Shown here: one piece after another, positions 8,482 to 16,437 of the stretch
Layout of the letters: each line of letters opens with the position of its first letter
Position numbering within the stretch: the stretch's first letter is position 1
From: an uncultured Sutterella sp.
GTDB lineage: Bacteria; Pseudomonadota; Gammaproteobacteria; Burkholderiales; Burkholderiaceae_F
Assembly (NCBI GenBank): GCA_900546995.1
Contig: URFF01000007.1
Span: 1 to 39,066, forward strand
Length of the DNA: 39,066 bases
Direction of reading: 5' to 3'
Position numbers and translations under genes: made by a program
Notes under the pieces: model-generated
The model's input: only the letters and a program-made list of their open reading frames with translations
What the model was told of the DNA's origin: nothing
Database searches by the model: none

Positions 8482-9621
8482 ATGTTCAAAATCATTAAAA
8501 ACGCGAATGTTTTCGCACCTCACCCTTTGGGTAAAAAGGATGTTCTTCTTTGCTTTGACAAAATTGTCGCCATCGAAGATCATCTTGACGACGTCCGATT
8601 GCCCGGCAAAGTCGAAGTCATTGACGTTGAAGGCAGTCGAGTCACGCCCGGATTTTTCGATCAACACGTGCACCTTACAGGCGGTGGCGGTGAAGGAGGT
8701 CCCGCAACACGCGTTCCTCCCATTATGCCCTCCCAACTGTTACGCGCCGGTATCACAACCGTTTGTGGCGTCATGGGGACCGAAGGAACAACGAAGTTTC
8801 CGGAGGAACTCTATGCGAAAGTAATGGGTTTGCGTCAGGAAGGGTTGACCGCTTACATGCATACGGGCTCTTACCAATACCCGACACGCACCATCACCGG
8901 CAACCCTCGCAAAGATATCATCACCATTGAGCCAGTATTGGGTGTCAAGATCGCTCTTGCCGATCACCGTTGCTCATTCCCCAACGATGATGAAATGCTC
9001 AAATTGGTCGCTGACGTGCGAATGGGTGGAATGCTCTCGGGTAAAAAAGGGGTATTACACGTGCATTTAGGTGATTATGGTGGTGCGTATGAGCAGTTTG
9101 AACGCCTTATTGCACGAGGATTAGCCCGTCACCATTTCTCACCGACTCACACCGGACGAGAACCGAAGTTATTTGAGCAGGCGATCGAATTTGCGAAAAA
9201 AGGCGGTGTAATTGATATCACCTCCGGCGGTGGTAATTATTACCCCTTCGTTGAGTGCGTTCAACGTGCCTTAAAAGCAGGTGTTGATCGCTCACGTATC
9301 ACCATGAGTTCGGACGGCAATGGCTCCATGCCCAAATTTGAAAATGGCGTAATGGTTGCAATTGTTGCGGCACCAGTGAACGCCAATCATATGATGCTCA
9401 AAGAAATGGTAGCCAACGGGATCGACTTCGAAACGGCCCTGATGATGACCACCTCCAATGTGGCAGACTCTTTGGGCGTCAAAGAAGCCCGTTTGCAACC
9501 CGGAATGACCGCAAACCTTTGCGTTTTGACAGATTCCTTGGACATTGACACGGTCATTGCCCGAGGCGTTACCTGGATTCAAAACGGCAGGAGCATCAAA
9601 TTAGCCAATTTTGAGGCGTAA
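8482..9621 (+). CDS. iadA: Isoaspartyl (beta-aspartyl) dipeptidase
   Basis: Hydrolyses isoaspartyl dipeptides formed by breakdown of damaged proteins. The 379-residue protein is an amidohydrolase-superfamily metalloenzyme. It has the N-terminal metal motif HVH (62-64, in FFDQHVHLTGGGGEGG), Lys156 in EPVLGVKIAL (matching the carboxylated lysine of the family), HVHLGDY (193-199), SPTHTGRE (220-227), and the catalytic Asp278 in SSDGNGS. E. coli IadA has a similar length. AAGG lies 7 nt before the ATG. The gene ends in its own terminator and is not in an operon. Confidence 0.93.
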   Translation: MFKIIKNANVFAPHPLGKKDVLLCFDKIVAIEDHLDDVRLPGKVEVIDVEGSRVTPGFFDQHVHLTGGGGEGGPATRVPPIMPSQLLRAGITTVCGVMGTEGTTKFPEELYAKVMGLRQEGLTAYMHTGSYQYPTRTITGNPRKDIITIEPVLGVKIALADHRCSFPNDDEMLKLVADVRMGGMLSGKKGVLHVHLGDYGGAYEQFERLIARGLARHHFSPTHTGREPKLFEQAIEFAKKGGVIDITSGGGNYYPFVECVQRALKAGVDRSRITMSSDGNGSMPKFENGVMVAIVAAPVNANHMMLKEMVANGIDFETALMMTTSNVADSLGVKEARLQPGMTANLCVLTDSLDIDTVIARGVTWIQNGRSIKLANFEA

Positions 9622-9631
9622 AGCCTCTTTT
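9613..9631 (+). terminator. iadA terminator
   Basis: GAGGC (9613-9617), loop GTAAA, GCCTC (9623-9627), then TTTT. The stem spans the iadA stop codon. It is short but has classic terminator form. Confidence 0.6.
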
Positions 9632-9662
9632 AAGCACCTCAGTCCCCATGATTGAGGTGCTT
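9632..9662. terminator. Terminator at the sstT 3' end
   Basis: AAGCACCTCA (9632-9641) and TGAGGTGCTT (9653-9662) form a perfect 10-bp stem with an 11-nt loop. It contains the last sstT codons and its stop. It can act on the minus strand for sstT and back up the iadA terminator on the plus strand. Confidence 0.65.
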
Positions 9663-10916
9663 ATTGATTAACTCTTCTTTACGAACTCTGTCCAATTCCA
9701 ATCGTTCTGCACGCAAACAGGCCGCCGCGGTAAACAAGACGTCTGAGGAAGAATTCAGAGCCGTTTCTGCCGAATCCTGTAAAACACCGATAATGAAGCC
9801 CACCGCCACGACTTGCATTGCGATTGATTGATCAATTCCGAATAAACCGCAGGCTAAGGGCAACAACATTAGGGAACCGCCTGGTACTCCGGAAGCTCCG
9901 CAGGCACATAATGCGGAAACAAAACTCAAAAGCAAGGCCGAACCAAATTGAAATTCAATGGATAGACTATTGGCTGCCGCCAATGTCAAGACCGTAATGG
10001 TAATTGCAGCGCCCGCCATGTTAATTGTTGCGCCCAACGGAATGGTAATTGAGTAGGTCCCCTCATCTAAATCCAGGCGACGGCACATGCCCATATTCAC
10101 CGGAATGTTAGCGGCCGAAGAACGCGTGAAAAATGCCGTGACACCACTTTCTCTTAGTGTGGCAATGGTTAATGGATAAGGATTGCGGCGAATGTATAAC
10201 CACACTAAAAAAGGATTGAAAACCAGGGCAACGAAAAGCATGCTACCGATGAGAACAAGCAACAGTTGCACATAGCCCAACAACGCCTCCAACCCAGTCG
10301 TGGCAACGACATCACAGACAACACCGAAAATACCAAGCGGCGCAAAGTGAATCACCACTTTGACAACAAATTCCACACCGCGGGAAAGATCGGCGACAAA
10401 CTCACGAGAAGCATTGGCAGCATGCCTAAGAGCAATCCCCAGCCCGGTTGCCCAAGCCAGAATCGCCATGTAGTTACCGACAGAAAGCGCATGAATGGGG
10501 TTATCAACAACGCTCAGAATTAAATTACGAATGACCTCTTGAAGACTTTCCGGAACCGTATTTGAAACCTCGGTACTAACGAGATGAATCGAGGTCGGAA
10601 AGAGATAACTCGCGGCAACAGCAACCAGTGCCGCACCAAAGGTTCCCAACAAATAAAGACACAAAACCGATTTGACATGCGCTTTTGTCTGTATATCCTG
10701 ATTGGCAATCGCTGACATCACCAGAACAAACACCAATAACGGCGCGACAGCTTTTAGTGCAGAGATAAAGATAGAACCTAAAAAACCACACGCATGAGCC
10801 ACTTGCGGCAAAAAAAGAGCAACCGCAACACCCAAAATCAAACCAATCAAAATCTGTTTGACTAATGACGCCTGTAGAAACGGCATCGCGAAACGAATAA
10901 CAGCGCGCTTTGGCAT
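9639..10916 (-). CDS. sstT: Serine/threonine:sodium symporter SstT
   Basis: Inner-membrane carrier of the DAACS (glutamate transporter-like) family that imports serine and threonine with sodium. It has about eight hydrophobic helices and the family signatures: SSAANIP (266-272), the NMAGA sodium/substrate segment (299-303), GASGVPGG (340-347) and NSSSDVLF near the C-terminus. I prefer the ATG at 10916 (425 residues), because the distance to SLVKQIL then equals that in E. coli SstT and GAGAG lies 5 nt upstream. A TTG at 10931 would add five residues. Confidence 0.93.
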   Translation of the reverse strand: MPKRAVIRFAMPFLQASLVKQILIGLILGVAVALFLPQVAHACGFLGSIFISALKAVAPLLVFVLVMSAIANQDIQTKAHVKSVLCLYLLGTFGAALVAVAASYLFPTSIHLVSTEVSNTVPESLQEVIRNLILSVVDNPIHALSVGNYMAILAWATGLGIALRHAANASREFVADLSRGVEFVVKVVIHFAPLGIFGVVCDVVATTGLEALLGYVQLLLVLIGSMLFVALVFNPFLVWLYIRRNPYPLTIATLRESGVTAFFTRSSAANIPVNMGMCRRLDLDEGTYSITIPLGATINMAGAAITITVLTLAAANSLSIEFQFGSALLLSFVSALCACGASGVPGGSLMLLPLACGLFGIDQSIAMQVVAVGFIIGVLQDSAETALNSSSDVLFTAAACLRAERLELDRVRKEELINKHLNHGD

Positions 10917-11142
10917 ATCAACTCTCGACAAAAACTAACCATCTGTGACAGAGCTGCAACACTAACAACTTTCTGCGCCAAAAACTAAAAAACTTTCAAG
11001 TAAAGTAGAGAGTTCTGCTTAGCTGAAACGACAAAACCGTATATTGCCTTTTTTCAGCAGGCCGTTTGAATGTAGCCATGCGTTAACAAATTTGCAGTAC
11101 ACTTTTCGAGTTCATTGATTTTTTCAATAGGCGTCACTTTTT

Positions 11143-11643
11143 ATGCAATTTTATAAACGCATCGTACTTGCTGGCTCTGCCATCCTTTTAGCGTCCTGCG
11201 CTAATTTAACTCCCCAGACCGTGTCACTTGATCCCCCAACGGGAGCGCAAGAAGTTCTTCGTTTAGAGGCTTCCGGCGAGCAAATCTTTCGTTGCGCCCG
11301 CGATACGCAAGGTTGGTTTTGGCATTTTGAGGCACCCAATGCCTACTTATTCGAGCCAGTAAAAAATCAAGCGGTTGCTAAACACGGTTATCACTTTTCG
11401 TTTGTTCATAACGACGGCTCCAAACTCGTGACCCGAATCATTCGTTACCGTCCACAAACAGCAAATTTGACAGAGGCTCTTTTCGCTGTGACAGAGTCCG
11501 CTTCGGCTGGCGCATTCGCCGGTGTGAAGTATGTACAACGTCTAAATACCCATGGCGGATTGCCCACGCAAAAATGTACGGAGGCAAAAAAAGGCCAAAT
11601 TTTACGAGTACCCTTTGAGGCCCAATTCGTTTTTTACAAATAA
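11143..11643 (+). CDS. DUF3455-type lipoprotein
   Basis: A 166-residue predicted lipoprotein: basic N-terminus, hydrophobic stretch, and lipobox LLASC with Cys19 as the lipidation site. The mature part resembles DUF3455 proteins, with features such as RLEASGEQIFRC near its start, WHFEAP, KYVQRLNTHGG and a final VPFEAQFVFYK. The function of the family is unknown. Cys141 in the C-terminal part may pair with Cys51. The gene stands alone in a 226-bp divergent spacer with sstT; I find no clear promoter. Confidence 0.75.
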   Translation: MQFYKRIVLAGSAILLASCANLTPQTVSLDPPTGAQEVLRLEASGEQIFRCARDTQGWFWHFEAPNAYLFEPVKNQAVAKHGYHFSFVHNDGSKLVTRIIRYRPQTANLTEALFAVTESASAGAFAGVKYVQRLNTHGGLPTQKCTEAKKGQILRVPFEAQFVFYK

Positions 11644-11752
11644 CGCAAGTTCTCGAGATTTCTTGAGAAATAGGTTATTCCCTATAGAGGATTGCATCAA
11701 ATCCGTGTAAAATTAACGCTTTGTTTTCCCAGTCTTGTTAAGGGATTATTCG

Positions 11753-12250
11753 ATGTCGACTGTTGGTGATTACTTACAAAGCTTACCGCCGGATCGCCGA
11801 GTTGCGATGGCTAAAATTTGCAGCCTGATTCGCCGTTCGGCCCGGGGGGTTCGTGAGAGCATGCGTCACGCTCTCGCTTTTTATGAACTCAAAGGACCGC
11901 TGTTTGCTTTAGAGTCTGCAGAAAAAAGCATGACCCTTTACGTCGCAGAACCCAGTGTCATTGAAGCTTATAAGGATAAGCTTCCCAATGTTAATTTAGA
12001 GCGTCAATGCGTGGTTTTTGCTGATTTGAATCGCATCCCTTTAGACAGCATTGAAAAAATTGTTCGTGAATCGGTTACGGCTCGCCGCGAAAGAGTGGCC
12101 AAGGGCGAAATCCCGACTCAGGCCCAGTTGTTAGCGGTTTGGGGACTCACAGAAGAGGATGCCAAGGCGCCGGCACCTGTGGTTCGAATCTCGCTAAAGA
12201 GCCGTGATGAAGAAATGATCGAAATCATTGACGACACAAAAGCCAATTAA
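11753..12250 (+). CDS. DUF1801 (YdhG-like) protein
   Basis: A 165-residue soluble protein resembling the DUF1801/YdhG family, with the order MSTVGDYLQSLPPDRR, then LIRRSARGVRESMRHALAFYEL, then LYVAEPSVIEAYKDKL. Some family members are annotated as iron chaperones, but no function is firm. I choose the ATG at 11753 because AGGGA lies 8 nt upstream; a TTG at 11735 would place the ribosome binding site inside the gene. The C-terminal 50 residues are acidic and extend beyond the core domain. A strong terminator follows. Confidence 0.7.
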   Translation: MSTVGDYLQSLPPDRRVAMAKICSLIRRSARGVRESMRHALAFYELKGPLFALESAEKSMTLYVAEPSVIEAYKDKLPNVNLERQCVVFADLNRIPLDSIEKIVRESVTARRERVAKGEIPTQAQLLAVWGLTEEDAKAPAPVVRISLKSRDEEMIEIIDDTKAN

Positions 12251-12271
12251 CGCGATCAACAGGGATTTACG

Positions 12272-12306
12272 AAAAGGTTTCTCCGCGAGAGAAACCTTTT
12301 TTGTTT
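12272..12306 (+). terminator. Terminator after DUF1801 gene
   Basis: AAAAGGTTTCTC (12272-12283) pairs perfectly with GAGAAACCTTTT (12289-12300) around a 5-nt loop and is followed by more T. It isolates the gene from the cyd operon. Confidence 0.9.
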
Positions 12307-12362
12307 CTATGAAAAAAATCAAGCCGTTTCGTTTCTTCCTTCATCAAATGCTCAGCATACTT

Positions 12363-12392
12363 TTGACTATGAGAATCATAGTTTTCTGATAC
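12363..12392 (+). promoter_or_regulatory. Candidate cyd operon promoter with operator-like palindrome
   Basis: TTGACT (12363-12368) is a good -35 box, with a poorer TGATAC (12387-12392) 18 bp later. The inverted repeat ACTATGA-GAA-TCATAGT (12366-12382) overlaps the -35 and spacer, where a repressor or activator dimer could bind. It does not match FNR or ArcA consensus sites as I know them; the regulator is unknown. Confidence 0.35.
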
Positions 12393-12433
12393 CTTTGGTC
12401 AACAAAGCTTCATTTTGCTGTATTCTTACCGAC

Positions 12434-12646
12434 ATGACGGAATCAAAAAACAAAATGAACCCTCGAGATAAGCGATTATTGCAAGAAGTCAGTCTGACTC
12501 TATTTTGCAAGATTGCCGTGATCGTCTGCCTGGGACTTTTGTTTTTTAGTTCCGCTGATCGGGTGAATCCTGACGCGGATAGCATGAGTCAACTGATTTT
12601 GTCCGATAGTGATTCTCCGTTATCTAGTGAAGACCGTACTCACTAG
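12434..12646 (+). CDS. cydP: Small cytochrome oxidase-associated protein CydP
   Basis: A 70-residue single-pass membrane protein: basic N-terminus (NPRDKRLLQEVSLTL), one transmembrane helix (about 22-42), and a short acidic C-terminal tail. Sequence type and position directly upstream of cydA match the family annotated as cytochrome oxidase putative small subunit CydP, found before cydAB in many proteobacteria. Its exact role in the bd oxidase is not established. The start is unclear: no ribosome binding site fits well, and ATG 12455 (63 residues) or TTG 12395 are alternatives. cydA follows after 41 nt. Confidence 0.65.
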   Translation: MTESKNKMNPRDKRLLQEVSLTLFCKIAVIVCLGLLFFSSADRVNPDADSMSQLILSDSDSPLSSEDRTH

Positions 12647-12687
12647 TCTTCTCAATGTTTCCCTGAACGTTTATCGAAGGACTCAAC

Positions 12688-14259
12688 ATGATTTCAGCCG
12701 AATTGGTGGACTTGTCACGGTGGCAATTCGCCCTGACCTCCATGTACCACTTTATCTTCGTGCCCTTGACCTTAGGGTTGTCTTTCATGCTGGTTGTCAT
12801 GGAAGCCTGTTACCTTGTAACAGGAAAAGAGGCATATAAAGATATGACCAAATTCTGGGGCAAGCTTTTTGGCATTAACTTTGCGCTAGGAGTTGCCACA
12901 GGGATCACAATGGAATTTCAGTTCGGTACCAATTGGGCCTACTACTCTCACTATGTCGGCGATATCTTTGGTGCTCCGTTAGCCATTGAAGGCCTGATGG
13001 CGTTCTTTTTGGAATCAACCTTCATTGGTTTATTCTTCTTTGGCTGGACTCGGCTGAAAAAGGGAACTCACTTCATTGTGACCCTGATGATGGCTTTGGG
13101 TTCCAACCTTTCGGCTTTGTGGATTCTTATCGCCAATGCGTGGATGCAATACCCCATCGGTTCAGAATTTAATTTTGAAACGATGCGAATGGAAATGACC
13201 GATTTCTTTGCTGTTATCCTCAGCCCTTGGGCACAAGCCAAATTCGGTCACACCATTGCAGCGGGTTACATGACGGGCGCCCTTTTTGTTCTGGCCATCT
13301 CTGCTTATTACCTACTTAAAGGTCGGGATATTGATTTTGCCAAACGATCTCTTCGGATCGCCGCCGCTTTCGGGCTGGTTGTCTCGCTTTTTACCATCCA
13401 CTTGGGCGATGAATCTGGGTACCTCGTTGCAAAAGATCAGCCGGCTAAGATGGCAGCCATGGAAGCCGCCTGGGAAACTCACCCCGCTCCCGCCCCGATG
13501 ACCGTTTTCGGTTTCCCTGACGAGTCAACTCAAACCACTCGTTTTAATGTTGAAATTCCGTGGTTATTCGGCATTATTGCTACTCGCTCTTTAGACACGC
13601 CCATTCCCGGAATTAAAGAAATCATGGCGGAAAACACCACTCGCATTGAAAACGGTGTGCGCGCTCTTGAAACACTTTCCGCCTTACGCCGGGATCCGAG
13701 CAATACCGTTTTACGGGAGCAATTTTCACAAGTTCAGCAAGACTTAGGGTACGGAATGTTACTTCGCAAGTACACCGATGAACCCTCCCGAGCCACCGAT
13801 GAGATGATCGCGCAAGCTGCTCGCGATACGATTCCCAACGTGAATATCATGTTCTGGAGTTTCAGAGCCATGGTGGGCTGCGGCATCGCTTTGATATTGA
13901 TTTTTGCCCTCAATCTTTATTTCTCAGTGAAAGGTTCGATCGTTTCGAAGCGCACACTTCTAAAACTCACATTCTTCGCTTTACCCCTGCCCTGGATTGC
14001 TTGTGAACTGGGGTGGTTGGTTGCCGAGTACGGTCGTCAACCTTGGAGTATTTATGAAGTGTTACCCACGCATCTTTCAACCTCAACCCTCTCGGCATCC
14101 AGTGTGATGGGATCGCTCATTGGCTTTGTTGTGCTTTATTCGGCATTGCTGGTTGTTGAAATGTGGCTCATGACTCGATTGGTGAAAACCGGCCCCAGTT
14201 TTCTTGGAACCGGTCGTTACTTCTTTGAGCAAAACCAAACGAACGGTAAAGGAGAGTAA
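12688..14259 (+). CDS. cydA: Cytochrome bd ubiquinol oxidase subunit I
   Basis: Quinol-oxidising, haem-carrying subunit of the high-affinity terminal oxidase in the inner membrane. The 523 residues match E. coli CydA with a constant shift of two. Haem b595 ligand is His21, haem b558 ligands are His188 and Met395, and conserved acidic residues Glu101 and Glu109 are present. The quinol-binding loop residues Lys254 and Glu259 lie in SGYLVAKDQPAKMAAMEAAW (243-262). The long Q-loop (about residues 250-385) places it in the E. coli-like L-subfamily. GAAGGA lies 6 nt before the ATG. cydB begins 2 nt after the stop. Confidence 0.97.
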   Translation: MISAELVDLSRWQFALTSMYHFIFVPLTLGLSFMLVVMEACYLVTGKEAYKDMTKFWGKLFGINFALGVATGITMEFQFGTNWAYYSHYVGDIFGAPLAIEGLMAFFLESTFIGLFFFGWTRLKKGTHFIVTLMMALGSNLSALWILIANAWMQYPIGSEFNFETMRMEMTDFFAVILSPWAQAKFGHTIAAGYMTGALFVLAISAYYLLKGRDIDFAKRSLRIAAAFGLVVSLFTIHLGDESGYLVAKDQPAKMAAMEAAWETHPAPAPMTVFGFPDESTQTTRFNVEIPWLFGIIATRSLDTPIPGIKEIMAENTTRIENGVRALETLSALRRDPSNTVLREQFSQVQQDLGYGMLLRKYTDEPSRATDEMIAQAARDTIPNVNIMFWSFRAMVGCGIALILIFALNLYFSVKGSIVSKRTLLKLTFFALPLPWIACELGWLVAEYGRQPWSIYEVLPTHLSTSTLSASSVMGSLIGFVVLYSALLVVEMWLMTRLVKTGPSFLGTGRYFFEQNQTNGKGE

Positions 14260-14261
14260 AA

Positions 14262-15397
14262 ATGATTGATTATGAAATTCTGAGATCGTTTGGTGGCTCT
14301 TTGTGGGCGTTCTCTTAGTCGGCTTCGCTGTCATGGACGGGCAAGATATGGGAGTTGGCTCTTTGCTGCCATTTCTCGGCAAGAACGACACTGAACGCCG
14401 AATCATGATTAACACCGTTGCCCCGCACTGGGATGGTAATCAAGTTTGGCTTTTGACCGGGGGCGGCGCTATTTTTGCCGCCTGGCCTTTGGTTTATGCG
14501 ACGGCTTTCTCAGGACTTTATTGGGCCCTATTTATTGTGCTCGCAGCCCTGATTTTGCGGCCGGTCGCTTTCGATTATCGTAGCCGCGTGCCGGCCAGTA
14601 AGTGGCGCACCTCATGGGACTGGGCTCTTTTTATCGGTAGTTTCGTTCCGCCGATTATTTTCGGCGTTGCGTTCGGCAACATGCTTCAGGGGGTTCCTTT
14701 CCACTTTGACGAGTCACTACGCTCAACTTACACCGGCAGTTTCTGGGCTTTGCTTAATCCCTTTGCCCTTCTGTGCGGTGTGGTTTCCATTGCCATGGTC
14801 ATTTTTCATGGGGCAAATTACCTTTTGCTTCGCACGACGGGTGAATTGCAAGCCAGAGCTCGCAAGGTTGGATTGATTGCAGGTGTTGTCACGTTTGTAC
14901 TCTTCGCCTTGGGTGGGCTCTGGGTCTACTTCGGTATCACCGGTTATGTCGCAACCAACATTAACCCGAATGGCGTGTCCAATCCGCTTTTAAAGACCGT
15001 CACGGTCAGTGAAGGTGCCTGGTTTACTAACTTCACGCAATATCCTGTGCTCTTCGTGATTCCGGCCCTTGCCTTATTAGCTGCCGCAGTTGGCGTGTTA
15101 AGCCAATATGTGTGGAAGCCGCTCTTAGCCGTTTTAGCCTCTTCGTGCAGCATTTTGGGTATTGTGCTCACCCCATTGGTCGCAATGTTCCCGTTTGTAT
15201 TGCCCTCTTCCAGTCATCCGGTCTCTTCACTGACGATCTGGGACTGCACGAGTTCTCAGCTGACGTTACAGGTCATGTTTATTGTCACGCTGATCTTTTT
15301 ACCGATCGTGCTCATTTATACCGGATGGGCCTACAAGGTGATGAGCGGCAAATTAACGGCTCAATACATTAAAGACAATGACAAAACACTCTACTAG
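14262..15397 (+). CDS. cydB: Cytochrome bd oxidase subunit II, frameshifted near its start
   Basis: Second subunit of the bd oxidase, a membrane protein paired with CydA. The expected start, ATG 14262 with AAAGGAG 5 nt upstream, encodes MIDYEILR as in E. coli CydB. The frame then hits a TAG at codon 19. The family sequence WWLFVGVLLVGFAVMDG resumes at 14291 in another frame and stays open to 15397. Between them lie 5 nt where E. coli has two codons, so one base is missing in 14286-14290. Restoring it gives 378 residues, against 379 in E. coli. Translation from GTG 14303 would lose about 13 residues and part of helix 1. A sequencing error, a real mutation or recoding are all possible. Confidence 0.9.
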
Positions 15398-15409
15398 GAG
15401 CAAATTTTT

Positions 15410-15508
15410 ATGTTTTACATTTACTGGATTACCGGCTTGCTGCTAGCGATCGTTTTTGCTGTCTTAATGGGCGCGATGTACGAAATAAAGCAAGATAGCC
15501 AACGCTGA
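15410..15508 (+). CDS. cydX: Cytochrome bd oxidase small subunit CydX
   Basis: A 32-residue single-helix protein: MFYIYWITGLLLAIVFAVLM then GAMYEIKQDSQR. CydX proteins are 30-40 residues, begin M-[WF]-Y, carry a conserved W..G near the N-terminus and end in a short polar tail with a Glu; they stabilise the haems of CydAB. Position directly after cydB (12 nt) supports the call. AGGAG lies 9 nt before the ATG. The stop overlaps the ybgE start by one base (TGATG). Confidence 0.9.
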   Translation: MFYIYWITGLLLAIVFAVLMGAMYEIKQDSQR

Positions 15509-15777
15509 TGAATCGCTTTGTTAACATTCTGACCCGAACGATTTCTCTTGTGACGGCTTTTGCCGTCACAATTGGAGTCGTTCTCTACCCACGCGCCATC
15601 GCAACGGACATGCACTCCGTTCCACACGGCTGGTTGGTTTGCTTAATGATTGGAATGAGCGCCGCTTATGTGCACGGCTTTGGCTTTACTCCCCAACACT
15701 CTCTTTTGAAGCGATTTTTCTCGCCATGGGTCGCTTGCCCGTTGATTGCTATAGGGACGGCAATGATTCTGAATTAG
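15508..15777 (+). CDS. ybgE: Cyd operon protein YbgE
   Basis: An 89-residue inner-membrane protein with about three hydrophobic segments (about 11-29, 40-58, 72-88). The central HGWLVCLMIGMSAAYVHGFG and the following FTPQ resemble the conserved core of the YbgE family, which accompanies cydABX in proteobacteria; its role is unknown. Start and stop are fixed by overlaps: one base with cydX upstream, and a four-base overlap of convergent stop codons with yaeQ downstream. No terminator fits between them. Confidence 0.82.
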   Translation: MNRFVNILTRTISLVTAFAVTIGVVLYPRAIATDMHSVPHGWLVCLMIGMSAAYVHGFGFTPQHSLLKRFFSPWVACPLIAIGTAMILN

Positions 15778-16328
15778 TCGCGACGAAGAAGCCAATGTAA
15801 TTGAACCTGAGCGGTCTTGACGCTATCGGAAAGCCACGCAACGCCATCTTGAACAGTGACGCTTAAATGCATACTGCGGTTCATTAAGGGAACCATCTGG
15901 CTCACTTCCTCATCCTTGATCATTGCAACAGAGAGCTTTTCAATTTTCTCCATATCGGCGTGCACCTGTTTCCACCATGGCCCAATACGATCTTCTCCAT
16001 AAGCAATGATGATTTCCTCATCGCTACGACCGGCTGACTTTCTTGCCTGACGCACATCCGGCAAACCGACTTCAATCCAACGGGCGATACTTCCCGTATC
16101 GTCTATTTCCCACAAAGCCGGCTCCCCTTCGGTTGAAAGCCCTTTACCAAACTCCAAACGCATATCCGTTTCGCCAACATAAAGACAAAAAGTAAAAAGC
16201 CGAATCGCCAGACGCTCTTCCGTTTCCGATGGATGGCGCGCCAAAGTGCAGAGATGGGTACCGTAATAGCCCCTATCGATATCGGAAATATCCACTGTTG
16301 CTTTATAAATTGTGGCACCTAAAGCCAT
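15774..16328 (-). CDS. yaeQ: YaeQ family protein
   Basis: A 184-residue soluble protein that follows the YaeQ family from end to end (ALGATIYKATVDISDIDRGYY at the start, then TEERLAIRLFTFCL, GEPALWEID, RWIEVGLPD). YaeQ folds like a PD-(D/E)XK nuclease, which suggests nucleic-acid binding or cleavage. E. coli YaeQ was reported to compensate for loss of RfaH, but its role is unclear. AGGGGG lies 6 nt before the ATG. The stop codon overlaps the ybgE stop on the other strand. Confidence 0.9.
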   Translation of the reverse strand: MALGATIYKATVDISDIDRGYYGTHLCTLARHPSETEERLAIRLFTFCLYVGETDMRLEFGKGLSTEGEPALWEIDDTGSIARWIEVGLPDVRQARKSAGRSDEEIIIAYGEDRIGPWWKQVHADMEKIEKLSVAMIKDEEVSQMVPLMNRSMHLSVTVQDGVAWLSDSVKTAQVQLHWLLRRD

Positions 16329-16381
16329 CTTTGCCCCCTAACGAAAACGGCTCTTATGTTAATCCTCGAACGTTAAATGCG

Positions 16382-16414
16382 CAAAAGCCGATCAGACTTT
16401 TGGTCTAACCGGCT
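16382..16414 (-). terminator. fadL terminator
   Basis: On the minus strand two 12-nt arms (16414-16403 and 16397-16386) pair throughout, with two G-U pairs, around a 5-nt loop, followed by TTTT. It lies 24 nt after the fadL stop. Confidence 0.85.
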
Positions 16415-16437
16415 CTTTAGTTCGCTTTTAGCTGCTA

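Noticed and set aside
12366..12382. Palindrome upstream of cydP as a Fur box
   Set aside because: It shares GAGAATCAT-like letters with Fur sites but lacks the 7-1-7 symmetry and most consensus bases.
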